DNA from: Paralithodes platypus
Taxonomy: Eukaryota; Arthropoda; Malacostraca; Decapoda; Lithodidae
Reading direction: 5' to 3'
DNA: 64,000 nt
NCBI GenBank assembly: GCA_032716605.1
Contig: CM064492.1
Span: forward strand, 53,622,084-53,686,083
Below the pieces are notes generated by a model, which did no database searches, was not told the DNA's origin, and saw only the letters and a program-made list of their open reading frames with translations. Position numbers and translations under genes: made by a program. Below are positions 11,900-23,292 of this stretch, piece by piece. Within the stretch, counting starts at the first letter, position 1, and every line of letters starts with the position of its first letter.

Positions 11900-11956
11900 A
11901 ATCAAACCAAGGACTGATATGGAATGGAGCATTCCATATCAGTCCTTGGTTTGATT
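11900..11956. repeat. Perfect 27-bp inverted repeat with 3-base loop
   Basis: Arms at 11,900-11,926 and 11,930-11,956 are perfect reverse complements around GAG. Each arm starts or ends with AATCAAACC or its complement. The repeat falls inside or at the edge of LINE-derived sequence. Confidence 0.97.
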
Positions 11957-12896
11957 ACTCTAAAGTGATCGAGTTCGTATTTATAACCTGGCCTAGGTTA
12001 TTATACCAGTACTGTATATTCTTCCACTGAATCTGGCCCATCATCCTATAACTTGATTTGTTGTGGTTTCACATAATCATTCAACATACCGGGTACTCTT
12101 AGGTTTCTTTCTATTCATTTTCAACACTGCCTTTAAGGCTTTATCTGTCTAAATCATTCAACATCTGTTGTAAATCAACCCCTGAGTCGCTAGAAAGAAC
12201 TTAGTCATCAGCGAATCTGAGGTTGCTTAGGTGTTCCTCATTAACATATTTTTTCTTTATTGTCCCATTCAAGATTCCTAATTATTTGATATTACATTAT
12301 GAAGTATACCAAATTGCTGTAGTATCAATACAAGTTATAGTTTGATAATTTTAATACATACAGTAACGTTTCAAATATAAGGAACCACAAACAAATCGGA
12401 ATACAATAATCATAATTATCGTTTATGTTATTATGTTGCCTTTACAAATACCTTTACATACGCAACTGGGTATGGGCGGGGCTTACTAACTATCAATGGA
12501 CTTGTTTCACTGGAGTCGTGCACGCTGAACCACCAAAGATGTAAATTGTTAGAACCTACTGCCAATGTGTGGATAGGACTTTGGCATACCACTGGTCTAC
12601 AACTTACCGCCGTGACTGTACCACCAAGGATTAAATACAGATTTTTGTTTTGGTTTCCAACTTTCCATCTTACCTGGTGGGGCCACCCAAAATTCTGACT
12701 GGAGGGAGGGGTGTGGCCCAAAACAATAGTCGGGTACGCCAGTCAAACGTGCTAATTAACAGACTAGAAAATAACGGTAATGGTTGACTGATTTAGTGTA
12801 CCTTACACAAGAGTTAGTTTCAAAAGGAGTTCATGAGTCCAACTAATAAAGTACTAGATAAGGACTAACATGGGCCCATGAAGTCCAATTTTAATC
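11957..12896. other. No supported gene
   Basis: A minus-strand open stretch at 12,431-12,721 (96 codons, no ATG start) resembles no family I know. The remainder is AT-rich with no repeat structure that I can see. Part of 11,960-12,250 may be further decayed LINE. Confidence 0.4.
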
Positions 12897-12992
12897 CTAT
12901 TATTTTCCTATATTAGTTTTAGGTGTTATCCCCAAAGGCTCTCCTATAATTTGCCTATATTAGTCTTGGGTGTTTATCCCAAAGGCTCTCTT
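12897..12992 (+). repeat. Two tandem ~48-bp direct repeats
   Basis: Two adjacent copies contain CCTATATTAG, then TTGGGTGTT or TTAGGTGTT, then ATCCC and AAAGGCTCTC. Confidence 0.7.
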
Positions 12993-13199
12993 ATTCAGTA
13001 TTGTTATGTAGTTGTGGATCATGTGGTCTAGTCTGACAACTTACGTTCAATGTCACTTGGTTTCCGTCTTATTAATATTGACGCCTTTATCTGCCTTGTG
13101 TGGGCCAATCGGCATGTTCATTATGTTAATTATCGTTATTATTATTGGAACTTCACCAGTGAGCTTTATCATTTTTTTTTCACCATAATCTTTTGTTAC

Positions 13200-15520
13200 T
13201 ATTTTCATCGTCTTCAGTATCATCATCATCATCAGTAGCATCATCATCGTCTTCAGTAGTATCATCATCATCGTCTTCAGTAGTATCATCATCATCGTCT
13301 TCAGCATCATCATCATCGTCTTCAGTAGCATCATCATCATCCTCAGTAGCATCATCATCGTCTTCAGTAGCATCGTCATCATCGTCTTCAGTAGCATCAT
13401 CATCCTCTTCAGTAGCATCATCATCGTCTTCAGTAGCATCATCATTGTCTTCAGTAGCATCATCATCATCATCATCTTCAGTAGCATCATCATCATCGTC
13501 TTCAGTAGCATCATCATCGTCTTCAGTAGCATCATCGTCCTCAGTAGCATCATCATCGTCTTCAGTAGCATCATCATCGTCTTCAGTAGCATTATCGTCT
13601 TCAGTAACATCATCGTCTTCAGTAGCATCATCGTCTTCAGTAGCATCATCATCATCATCTTCAGTAGCATTAGCATCATCATCATCTTCAGTATCATCAT
13701 CATCATCAGTAGCATCATCATCATCATCTTCTGTAGCATCATCATCATCATCGTCTTCAGTAGCATCATCATCGTCTTCAGTATCATCATCATCATCTTC
13801 AGTAGCATCATCATCATCATCTTCAGTAGCATCATCATCATCATCTTCAGTAGCATCATCATCATCATCATCGTTAGTAGCATCATCATCATCATCATCT
13901 TGAGTAGCATTATCATCATCATTGTCCTCAGTATAATCATCATCGTCCTCAGTGGCATCATCATCATCATCGTCTTCAGTAGCATCATCATCGTCTTCTG
14001 TAGCATCATCATCGTCTTCAGTAGCATCATCATCGTCTTCAGTAGCATCATCATCGTCTTCTGTAGCATCATCATCATCTTCAGTAGCATCATCATCATC
14101 ATCGTCTTTAGTAGCATCATCATCGTCTTCAGTAGCATCATCATCGTCTTCAGTAGCATCATCATCGTCTTCAATAGTATCATCATCATCTTCAGTAGCA
14201 TCATCATCGTCTTCAGTAGCATCATCATCGTCTTCAGTAGCATCATCATCATCTTCAGTAGCATCATCATCTTCAGTAGCATCATCATCATCATCTTCAA
14301 TAGCATCTTCATCTTCATTAGCATCGTCATCGTCTTTAGTAGCATCATCATCGTCTTCAGTAGCATCATCATCATCGTCTTCAATAGCATCATCATCATC
14401 ATCGTCTTCAGTAGCATCATCATCATCGTCTTCAATAGCATCATCATCTTCATTAGCATCGTCATCGTCTTCAGTACCATCATCATCGTCTTCAGTAGCT
14501 TCATCATCATCATCTTCATTGGCATCTTCTCATCTTTAGTAGCATCATCATTATCGTCTTCAGTAGCATCATCATCATATACAGTAGCATCGTCTTCAGT
14601 AGCATCATCATTGTCTTCAGTAGCATCATCATCGTCTTCAGTAGCATCATCATCGTCTTCAGTAGCATCATCATCGTCTTCAGTAGCTTCATCATCATCA
14701 TCTTCAATAGCTTCATCATCATCATCTTCAGTAGCATCATCATCATCATCGTCGTCTTCAGTAGCATCATTATCGTCTTCAGTAGCATCATCATCATCAT
14801 CGTCTTCAATAGCATCATCATCATCTTCAGTAGCATCGTCATCGTCTTAAGTAGCATCATCATCATCATCGTCTTCAGTAGCATCATCATCGTCTTAAGT
14901 AGCATCATCATCATCGTCTTCAATAGCATCATCATCTTCATTAGCATCGTCATCGTCTTAAGTAGCATCATCATCATCATCGTCTTCAGTAGCATCATCA
15001 TCGTCTTCAGTAGCATCATCATCATCGTCTTCAATAGCATCATCATCTTCATTAGCATCGTCATCGTCTTTAGTAGCATCATCATCATTGTCTTCAATAG
15101 CATCATCATCTTCATTAGCATCGTCATCATCTTTAGTAGCATCATCATCGTCTTAAGTAGCATCATCATCATCGTCTTCAATAGCATCATCATCTTCATT
15201 AGCATCGTTATCGTCTTAAGTAGCATCATCATCATCGTCTTCAGTAGCATCATCATCGTCTTCAGTAGCATCATCATCATCGTCTTCAATAGCATCATCA
15301 TCTTCATTAGCATCGTCATCGTCTTTAGTAGCATCATCATCATCGTCTTCAATAGCATCATCATCTTCATTAGCATCGTCATCATCTTTAGTAGCATCAT
15401 CATCGTCTTAAGTAGCATCATCATCATCGCTTCAATAGCATCATCATCTTCATTAGCATCGTCATCATCTTTAGTAGCATCATCATCGTCTTAAGTAGCA
15501 TCATCATCATCATTGTCAAC
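13200..15520. repeat. 2.3-kb TCATCG-type trinucleotide/minisatellite array
   Basis: Units are GCATCATCATC(ATC)nGTCTTCAGTA with lengths of 18-36 bp, nearly always a multiple of three. All plus-strand frames and several minus-strand frames therefore stay open and give poly-Ser/Ile or poly-Met/Leu/Lys frames. The biologically plausible minus-strand frame would read Asp/Glu-rich (DDDATED). It has no start codon, and TAA codons (from CTTAAG variants) interrupt it between about 14,840 and 15,500. From about 14,440 the array acquires a higher-order pattern with TCTTCATTAGCATCG blocks. I treat it as non-coding. Confidence 0.93.
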
Positions 15521-15898
15521 AACTATCAACAACGTTGTCATCAAATTTCATCCCAGTATTTCACCACCGCCTATTATCATAAACATCACTATCTTCAGTT
15601 TCAGCATTACCGGTACCTGTTTGTTATATACGTTATCACATTTTTGGGTGTCACCGTATTTATCAATGTCATTATTAACGCCATCATCATTAGTATCACA
15701 CTGCTCACCATCGAATATATCATCATTACCACGGTCTTAATTACCATATTTTTTTAACCATTGTCCGTATCATTAGCAGTGTCTATTATCATTATTAGCA
15801 TTATTACTGTTTTATTTACTGCCGTCTTCTTCGTTGTCGAGTTCTCTATCACTGTGGTACGTCTTGTCCATGTCATATGTGTACATTATACGGTATAT

Positions 15899-15899
<1 letters not shown>

Positions 15900-15949
<50 letters not shown>
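15900..15949. repeat. (TA)n(GA)n compound microsatellite
   Basis: About 17 TA units are followed directly by about seven GA units. It abuts the start of the RTE-like LINE fragment. Confidence 0.95.
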
Positions 15950-15950
<1 letters not shown>

Positions 15951-15952
15951 AA

Positions 15953-16570
15953 GGTATGTGGAAAGTACTTAGAATATAGTACGGAGTAGATGGCAAGTTG
16001 CTGAAAGCAGTGAAGAGCATGTATGAGGGTGCACAGGCGGCAGTATATACGTGTGGAGAATGAGCAGAGCGAGTTCTTTGACCTGAATGTTGGGTTGAAA
16101 CAGGGGTGTGTGATGTCCCCGTGATTGTTTACTGTATATATGGATGGAGTCCTGAAAGAAATACAAGGAAGAGCAGTGGATGTTGGTGTATTGCTGAAAA
16201 GGGAGGGAAATGAGTGGAAGCTGCCTGTACTGCTGTTTGCTGATGATACAGTTCTGATGAGTTTGGAACAGTGTGCGAAAAACGGAATCTGAAGGTAAAT
16301 GCGGGGAAGAGCAAGGTTATGGTCTTCGAAAGGGGTGAAGCCACATAGTGTGAGGTGATGTTGAACGGTCAGGCTATGGAGATTGTCAGCTCATTTAAGT
16401 ATCTGGGCAGTGTGTTGAGTAAAGGTGGGACTATGGATGAAGAAATGCGGGAGAGGGTGCAACAGGGGAAGAGGGTTGTAAGAATGCTGAAAGCAGTAAC
16501 AAGAAATAGGGTGGTAAGTATGGAAGTGAAGAAGTCCTTACATGACAGTGGGGTACCCGACACTGACTTA
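15953..16570 (+). pseudogene. RTE-like LINE reverse transcriptase, part 1 of 3
   Basis: The translation gives YGVDGKLLKAVKSMYEGAQA, LNVGLKQGCVMSP, VYMDGVLKEIQGRAVDVG, LPVLLFADDTVLMS (the FADD active site), NLKVNAGKSKVMVFERG and SFKYLGSVLSK. Internal stops are present. Compared with 61.9-62.9 kb, a short piece after VLMS is deleted. The frame continues at 19,631 and again at 27,771, so two later elements split this LINE. The clade is judged RTE-like from the C-terminal WRDRQTNEEVRRR region and the short-repeat tail of its relative. It is not firmly resolved. Confidence 0.85.
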
Positions 16571-16589
16571 TTAGTCCAGTAAATCTAGC

Positions 16590-16920
16590 AATCATTTAAC
16601 TGGACCTAGAACAAATTGCAATAGAAGGTTTTTTGGCTTTAACTTGTTTATTAGGTCCCTCTGATGAACATATAAAAAGTCTCCAACTTTTGGACACTGG
16701 GAAAGTGGTTAATTTGCATAAATTCAAGATGGCCGCCGTCCAAAGCTTCAATTTACAGATAACTTTTTTCTGGTTGCTCCTAGACCCTATAAATGTATTA
16801 CAAACAACGTTTTTTGGCTTTAACTTGTTTATTAGGTCCCTCTGATGAACATATAAAAAGTCTCCAACTTTTGGACACCTGGAAAGTGGTTAATTTACAG
16901 CCGAAAAACCTTACAGACAG
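16590..16920 (+). repeat. Left long inverted repeat with duplicated module
   Basis: Two modules at about 16,625-16,725 and 16,808-16,900 share TTTTTTGGCTTTAACTTG and the GTCTCCAACTTTTGGACAC stretch. The partner arm is at 19,255-19,615. Confidence 0.88.
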
Positions 16921-17060
16921 GCTGAACTGTCTCTTTCACAAGGGGTGACACAGGCACTTTGTGCTTGTATGGGTTTTTTGACCTGTTGTCCCTCTTTTTT
17001 ATAAAAAAAAAACAAAAAACCATGACGTAGTATGACGTCATTCAGAGCCAATTATGTAAT

Positions 17061-19154
17061 TCATGATAGGAGTTCGTATTCACTTGGATCATCGGTGCTT
17101 GCATCAAAGTTGCTATTTTGACAGAGTCCTTTACATTGACCACATGCACTGGAACATTCAAGCTCATTCCGTTTGCAACTACAGCGTTGAGTGTTCCCAC
17201 TCAGCATTTGGGTCACAGCATTTTCAGCGTATATAAGTTCCAAAACCTCCTTAAGCCCAGATGCTTCCATAACATGGCCCATGCATCCCAAAAAGCTCAT
17301 CACAGAGTGAAAGCCACCAAGGTTCAAAACAATGGGTTTCAGTTCGCTTCCTTCCTTCTCATGAACAATGATCGTCTTCGCTTTCCAATAAAGCGGTTGG
17401 TCGAATGTCAGCATTGGCGTCGTTCCCTGGCGATGGCTTTCCGCAGCAACGAAGTGAAGTGTTGAGTAAATACAACTCATGTCCGTAGGGTCCATGTCAA
17501 TCATGGGCAAGAAATGGACGGATGATTTCCCTGGGTGTGGTCCATGGCACACACTCTGCATTAAGCCGGACCAGCCTGGTCGTTTTGGTCGAAGCAACCA
17601 TGACGTTTTCCACAGTATGTCCAGATTTTCAAGCTTGTCAGATGCTGAAATGGGGTCAAGCTTTCTAAATTCGAGAGGCCCACCCTTCTTGCGAACACTG
17701 CGGTAGTATTTGATTTCAATTTGAGCTGCCGTGAAGTTGTTTTCAGGTGACTGCAATCTTGGTATTGATGTTGTGTCTCTTACTTCAGGGGTGACAGCAA
17801 CAATTATACCCATACCATGGTATGTTCCTCGCCCATCAAGCGTACGCAAGTTGTGATCAACATTGTCTGCAACGAACTGTCCAAACCTGCCTGCAGTGGA
17901 TATGTTGGTGCCCCTGAAATTGGCAGCACACTTCGAAAACCTCAAAACTTCTGCGTAAGGCAGACAGAAGCCGTGGCTGTGTAAACTGTCCACAAGAAAG
18001 CGGGAACCAAAGTGCTGGTGCATTTGAACCGCCAATCCATACTGAATGGGTGCTACAATGGCCCTTGGTCTGGTAAGTTGCACGATACTTTGTCCAATTG
18101 ATGCAACTTCAAGATCACATGACTTGCCACTGAACGTCTCTTGCAGCAATATACGAAGGGACTGCGGAACGTACGCCACATTCTTTTCCAGCGACCGGAG
18201 TTCAGAAGGATCTGGATAGAAATCTCTACAAGTATCAATGTTCTTTATATCTGCTTTGATCAACCGTGCCGCAGCCCTGACTATCTTTCTTTGTTCTGCT
18301 TCCTCATCATCAGTCTGTGGTGAGTCTTTGAATTGTTGCAAAATCTTTGCAGCACTTTCTTTGACAGTTACAACATCGCTGCGTCCATGCACGTTACTAA
18401 TAACCAGTTCATCCCCAAAATATGAAATAAGTTTCTGTTTCATGTATTTTACACTATACGCTTCAACATCAGGGCACAACTGGGACATTCTATCAACGAG
18501 ATCAACCACTGTAGTCTGTTCATCATCATTGCCACTGACTAGGTCCTCGATTGCGAGTAGAAATGCTTCCTCTCGTGAGGCATCTACTTTGCGACCCTTG
18601 CGAGGAGGTTCACTGTCTGCGGAATCACGATATTTGGAGGGGATCTGCCTATGTGTCGGGAAATTTGAGCTGCACTGCTTGTGATATATTGCGTCAGCTG
18701 CTGGAAGATCGCGTACAAAGTTAATTCGGCCTCTAACAGTGTCAGCCCACTCATCAGCCCTGGCATCACATGCAGAAAGTATTGTCCTTTGAAAGTTGAA
18801 GGTGCGTACTGGATACACTTCTTCTGAATCATGCTTTGTGTCCAAATAGATTTTTGTACCACAAAAAAAGCAGTTCTCTGTAAAACAAAAGTCTGGTGTC
18901 TGAGAACGAAGAGCAGGTTTTTCAGGACGTTTCTTCTGCTTCCCAGGAATTCTATTTGGCTTCGTATTGACATGCTTCTTTCGGCAATCAATGTGCACCG
19001 TTTGGCCCTCGGACACGGTAATTAATGGCGTTCCACGTTCAGTACTGGCCTTGTTGATAGTATCTGCTCCCTTCGCCCTCAGCTTGACTGTTTCTCCTTC
19101 GTCTAACGTGTTTGAGCAAATGCCGCAGGGATTATGCACCACCTCTTCTTCCAT
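17061..19154 (-). CDS. Transposon protein with N-terminal zinc fingers and C-terminal CXC domain
   Basis: An intact 697-codon frame from an ATG at 19,154; the frame is open a little further upstream, next to a TTTCAACAG splice-acceptor-like sequence. N-terminal cysteines include Cys10/Cys13 (CGIC), Cys57, Cys95/Cys98 and Cys161. A conserved core follows: HFGSRFLVDSLHSHG (381-395), VADNVDHNLRTLDGRGTYHG (428-447), LPMIDMDPTD (549-558), TFDQPLYWKA (583-592) and LNLGGFHSVMSFLGC (610-624). A Cys-rich CXC-type motif ends it (658-679). I recognise this as a widespread, poorly named animal family found in cnidarians, molluscs and fish. Relatives I recall are much longer, with a nuclease-like region between the LGGFH block and the CXC motif. 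Here the two are nearly adjacent, suggesting an internal deletion. Assignment to Academ is inference. Confidence 0.8.
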   Translation of the reverse strand: MEEEVVHNPCGICSNTLDEGETVKLRAKGADTINKASTERGTPLITVSEGQTVHIDCRKKHVNTKPNRIPGKQKKRPEKPALRSQTPDFCFTENCFFCGTKIYLDTKHDSEEVYPVRTFNFQRTILSACDARADEWADTVRGRINFVRDLPAADAIYHKQCSSNFPTHRQIPSKYRDSADSEPPRKGRKVDASREEAFLLAIEDLVSGNDDEQTTVVDLVDRMSQLCPDVEAYSVKYMKQKLISYFGDELVISNVHGRSDVVTVKESAAKILQQFKDSPQTDDEEAEQRKIVRAAARLIKADIKNIDTCRDFYPDPSELRSLEKNVAYVPQSLRILLQETFSGKSCDLEVASIGQSIVQLTRPRAIVAPIQYGLAVQMHQHFGSRFLVDSLHSHGFCLPYAEVLRFSKCAANFRGTNISTAGRFGQFVADNVDHNLRTLDGRGTYHGMGIIVAVTPEVRDTTSIPRLQSPENNFTAAQIEIKYYRSVRKKGGPLEFRKLDPISASDKLENLDILWKTSWLLRPKRPGWSGLMQSVCHGPHPGKSSVHFLPMIDMDPTDMSCIYSTLHFVAAESHRQGTTPMLTFDQPLYWKAKTIIVHEKEGSELKPIVLNLGGFHSVMSFLGCMGHVMEASGLKEVLELIYAENAVTQMLSGNTQRCSCKRNELECSSACGQCKGLCQNSNFDASTDDPSEYELLS

Positions 19155-19254
19155 GGCTTCAGTAGATGTCGCACCAATCTGTTGAAACAAGATGATGGGA
19201 TTAGTATAGGCCTAGGCAAAATGTAATAGACAATAATGTGCAGTAAAGGTAGGG

Positions 19255-19615
19255 CTTGACCTAGAACAAATTGCAATAGAAGGTTTTTTGGCTGTAAGGT
19301 TTTTGGCTGTAAATTAACCACTTTCCAGGTGTCCAAAAGTTGGAGACTTTTTATATGTTCATCAGAGGGACCTAATAAACAAGTTAAAGCCAAAAAACGT
19401 TGTTTGTAATACATTTATAGGGTCTAGGAGCAACCAGAAAAAAGTTATCTGTAAATTGAAGCTTTGGACGGCGGCCATCTTGAATTTATGCAAATTAACC
19501 ACTTTCCCGGTGTCCAAAAGTTGGAGACTTTTTATATGTTCATCAGAGGGACCTAATAAACAAGTTAAAGCCAAAAAACCTTCTATTGCAATTTGTTCTA
19601 AGTCCAGCCCTACTT
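19255..19615 (-). repeat. Right long inverted repeat with duplicated module
   Basis: The reverse complement of the arm at 16,590-16,920, again with two modules (about 19,310-19,400 and 19,495-19,585). Confidence 0.88.
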
Positions 19616-19630
19616 TGACTGGTCTACAGT

Positions 19631-19921
19631 ATATGGAAGCAAAGCATGGACGTTTGAGAAGAGACTCAGACCAAGAGTGAGAGGGATGGAAATGAGTAAC
19701 TTGAGACGTGTGTGCGGAGTTACATGGAGGGATAGACAGACGAATGAGGAAGTAAGAAGGAGGTGTGGTGTGGAGGTAGATGTGCTGGAAAGTGTGAAAG
19801 GGAACACCTTGAGATGGTTCGGCCATATGGAACGTACGGGAAGCGAGAGAATGACTAAGAAGGTGGAAGGACAGAGAGGGAGAGGTAGACCAAAAGAGAG
19901 GTGGAAGGATGGAGTGAGGAA
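19631..19921 (+). pseudogene. RTE-like LINE, part 2 of 3
   Basis: Continues the LINE interrupted at 16,570. The translation reads MEMSNLRRVCGVTWRDRQTN, EEVRRRCGVEVDVLE, RWFGHMERTGSERM and RGRPKERWKDGV, matching the minus-strand copy at 61.9-62.3 kb. It stops exactly at the LTR element that starts at 19,922. Confidence 0.9.
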
Positions 19922-21723
19922 TGTGACATTAACCACTCCGTTAGAACCGCATGGCTTGTCCTACAGTGACTCGCTAGGATCGCCAGGGCAGTGGATGGGG
20001 CTACAGTTTATGTATTAAAGTGTGCTTTATTTCATATGAAAGCTTGTGTCATGGGCAGTCCAGAAAGGCTCTTTGTTTTCACCCATGTCAAGGCTTTATA
20101 TATTTAATTGTAAAGTATATGTTTTATCATTAACTAGTAATGATGGGATCTGGGAGAGAGAGAGAGAGAGAGAGTAGAACAGAGTGAGAGGGGGGCGCGC
20201 AGTGTTTTTGTCCCGCTCGATGACGTCACGGCTGGCTGCCTCGTGGGGGTTGGTTGAGAGAGGTCCTTACCATGCTGCTAGCTCCCTTGCTAGTGGCTAG
20301 AGGACTTGTTACCGCTTTTTTCCCACGCGGCTCGACCTAGTCCCGGTATATATACTGGTTCCTCGCCACTCTCTCCCTCAGATCTGGTTTCTAGAAAGCA
20401 TCCATCTTTATCCCTTGCTACCTGTCTCCCACCCTGCACCTGAGAATCTTTTCCTCTGCCTACCTCTCTCTTTTTTCATATCTTTCACCACCTTTTATTA
20501 ATACCATATCCCCTCTGGTTAACTCTGCAAAATCAGCTTCATGCTGGCCAGTTGTATTGTGCGTTAAGGTCTGATATAACCCATGTATGTTAGTTGTTAA
20601 GATAAGTTGATCACGAAGCATTGGTTGGCATTCATATTGTTTAGTACTGCTTCCTTTAATTATTAGTGTTCTGCTGGATTAGATAATGCTAGACTAGGAG
20701 TCTGATATTATAAGGTATTGTTTCCTATGAGTGCTGGCTTTAGTTAAAAGCTGCACGACATACCTGAGAACTGGAGTTGATTGAGTAAATTCTAGTCTGT
20801 GTGCCATTGAGAGTAGAGCATGCACGAATGAGGGCTTTTTGCCTATACCATTCTGCCCTGTTCTAGTCTCGATTGTTTGTCTTTGAGGTACGCCAGGAGA
20901 ACGCTTAATACTTCGGTATTAAGGTTTCTCAAGAGAGCTACCCTTCCCTATAACGTAATATTTGACGCAGACTTGAGATTTGCACTAGGCTATGCGGCAT
21001 GCCATGCGCACCAGTATCTCGTATCATTGACTCTAGCTAGACTTCATCAATCATAGTAGACATTAAGTATATTAATCCAATTACTCTTTTTATGCATACC
21101 CATTTATGATTACACAAGCATTTCGCAGCCTAGTTTGATGTATGGAGACACAAACGACTTAGGCTCTTTTTGTTGATAGGAATACTGCATTGTCGTGGCG
21201 ATTATTATTGTTGTAGCGTTTAGGATATTCTTGGCCCCGACTGAATTATATATTCTGCCTTTTTGTGTGCATAGCCTGCACGAGCATTGTTCCGCTGCCT
21301 GCCTTTTTGGGTTCCATTTCCGATACGAGCATCTTTATAGCATCTAACATTTAAAGAAGATTCCTTGTTAGTGTTGAAGGACTTTAGTGCACTTTCTTTC
21401 ATGCAGGAGTGCCTGACATTTATTGATTAAAGTAACGTAAGCTGTAACTTCTCTCACCACCTTACTTTGCATACCATAACCAAGCACCTTCGGTTATAGG
21501 TAGTAATAGGCTGTTTTCACATAACATTAAGCCTAGAGTAGACGCACATTTATTGAGAGTTTGATAGCCTATTATTGCATATCGAACTCTGTAGAGTATT
21601 TGTGTTCTTTGTTCACTGGGAATATACATCAGAGGTTGGATCTAGCGCTTTCCGTTGTAGCATTTATGCCATTACTAGTCCAATGAATAAGAGCCCTGAT
21701 ATATTTAAACCTCAGTCGTAACA
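19922..21723 (+). repeat. 5' long terminal repeat (about 1.8 kb)
   Basis: Begins TGTGACATTAACC and ends CAGTCGTAACA. By eye I count about 22 substitutions and a few indels against the 3' LTR over 1.79 kb, so roughly 98-99% identity. The length is unusual for gypsy elements. Confidence 0.95.
20221..20382 (+). promoter_or_regulatory. LTR core promoter: CRE-like site, TATA box, initiator
   Basis: A palindromic TGACGTCA lies at 20,221-20,228. TATATATA is at 20,347-20,354 and an arthropod-like initiator TCAGA at 20,378-20,382, 31 bases after the start of the TATA box. The 3' LTR keeps the same spacing (26,392 and 26,423). The spacing fits pol II start-site geometry. The start site itself is inferred. 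Confidence 0.6.
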
Positions 21724-21939
21724 AATGGCGACCTTACCTAGGATTTGGTGAACCTACATTTATTAGCAGGGAACATTTGTTGTTTTGGAGAATATTTTGG
21801 GGGGATCAGCAAGAATAATTTTTTTTGCAACATAGTATAGCCCTTGAGTATTTCCGAGAATTTTTGTGTGTATATTGAGGTATAAGAGTTTGGGGTGCTT
21901 CTTTTCTGGATATTGAGGTGGGAAATTTTTGTGAGCATC

Positions 21940-23191
21940 ATGTCTTATACCGGATCAGAGGAGAATGGAGACACAGTACGTAATGTCGAAACTGAGGAAC
22001 AGCAGCATGATGAAAGGGTTAATCGGGTGAACTGTGAGGAGGATGCTAGGATATTTTTGCAATGGCCTGTTACTGCCGAGCGGTTGGAGGGTATGGATCG
22101 GTACGGTCTTCAATGCCTGGCCAGAAGCTATCGGTCACGCGGTTACTAGCAGCATGACCAGGGATAACTTGATAACGTGTGTACTGGGCAGGGTGACTGG
22201 TGAGCGAGATGGGTTGAGTGCTCAGAGCCCTTCGGCCATGCTTCCCCTACACTCCACTCCCAGCCATCCCAGTGGTTTGCCGACCCCGGGTACGCTTCCA
22301 CAGTTGGGTGGTGACTGGCAGGGTGGGTTGCCCCTGGGGGGACCACCGGTAATTTCAAACATTGTAGCACCTTCACCTCCTCAAGGGTTAACTCCCGAAT
22401 TATTGCTTCAGCTCGAATTAGCTAAGATCCAGCAGCAAATAGAATCAGCTAAGATTGAAGAGAGAAAGGCTATCAGGGCATCTGAGATTCAACAGCAACA
22501 AAGGGCATGTGAGCTTCATCAGCAAACAGAGCTAGCAAAAATCTAAGCTGATTTAGAGTCGACTAGATACTGTGCCGACATGGACGTAGAGAAGTCGCGA
22601 GTAGAGACAACGGGACAGCGACTTGGGGCTGGTAACCGTGTTCATGAGCAGTCTCTCTCGCACTTATTGAAACTGGTTCCGGTGTTTGATGAGAGTGGTG
22701 TAACAGAATTTTTCGCACGCTTTGAGAAGAAGTGCCAGGAACTCCAGTGGCCAGAGAATAAATGGGCAGCACTTGTATCCTCTAGATTAATAGGTATGGG
22801 TCTTAAAGCCTACGATGCGTTACCTTTGGAGTTATGTATTGTGTATGAGGATCTCAAGGAGGCTGTCCTGAGGGCTTACGAACTGCAACCAGAAATGTAC
22901 CGTTTGAAGTTCCGGGGTGTAACTAAGGGAAGAGATAGCACCTTTTTGGAATATGCCCGGGACTTGTCCGATGCTATGGGGAACTGGCTCCGATCTGAGA
23001 AGGTCACAACATTTGATGAAATTAAGCAGTTAATGATGTTGGAGCAGTTCTTTAAGAGCACGGGCAGTGATCTAACTTTGAACTTAAAGGAGAAAAACCC
23101 AAGAACTCTAGTCAAAGCAGCAGAAATGGCTGATCGACGGCTGTCGTTGATTCGGGGTTGCGGGTCCTCACAGAAGTACGATGTACTGTAA
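21940..23191 (+). pseudogene. gag of the gypsy-type element, frameshifted
   Basis: An ATG at 21,940 opens MSYTGSEENGDTV, but that frame stops at 22,149. The main gag frame runs from about 22,034 to 23,191, with an in-frame TAA at 22,544-22,546. It includes a Gln/Glu-rich coiled-coil-like part (22,400-22,545) and a capsid-like region (LVPVFDESGVTEFFARFEKK, then RDLSDAMGNWLRSEKV, MMLEQFF). A further frameshift separates it from the zinc knuckle. It would form the particle shell if intact. Confidence 0.85.
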
Positions 23192-23292
23192 GTGCTAAGG
23201 ACTGTTATCCTCCCCCTCCCCGGAACAATGACACATTTAAATAGAAGAGCCATGAAACTAAAACTGAATCCAAACCTTACACCACACCGTAT

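Larger units (their letters stand above)
16571..19630 (-). mobile_element. DNA transposon with long terminal inverted repeats (Academ-like, tentative)
   Basis: A 3.06-kb element inserted in the RTE-like LINE. Long inverted arms (about 330 bp: 16,590-16,920 and 19,255-19,615) share GGACYTAGAACAAATTGC and the GGCGGCCATCTTGAAT block. Each arm contains two copies of an ~90-bp module around CCTCTGATGAACATATAAAA. The outermost ends (TAGTCCAGTAAAT and, inverted, TAGACCAGTCAAA) are less similar. The target duplication looks like 2-4 bp of TA-rich sequence; the exact edge is unclear. One ORF (17,061-19,154) fills most of the interior. Confidence 0.82.

Noticed and set aside
12431..12721. 96-codon minus-strand open stretch
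   Set aside because: No ATG start, no recognisable motif, no context.
13053..15427. Long open frames of poly-Met/Leu/Lys or poly-Ser/Ile in the TCATCG array
   Set aside because: They arise from the 3n period of the repeat, are open in several frames on both strands and have no conserved non-repeat domain.
16000..16600. Intact RTE-like reverse transcriptase
   Set aside because: Stops in the first half and a deletion after the FADD box. It is split by two insertions.
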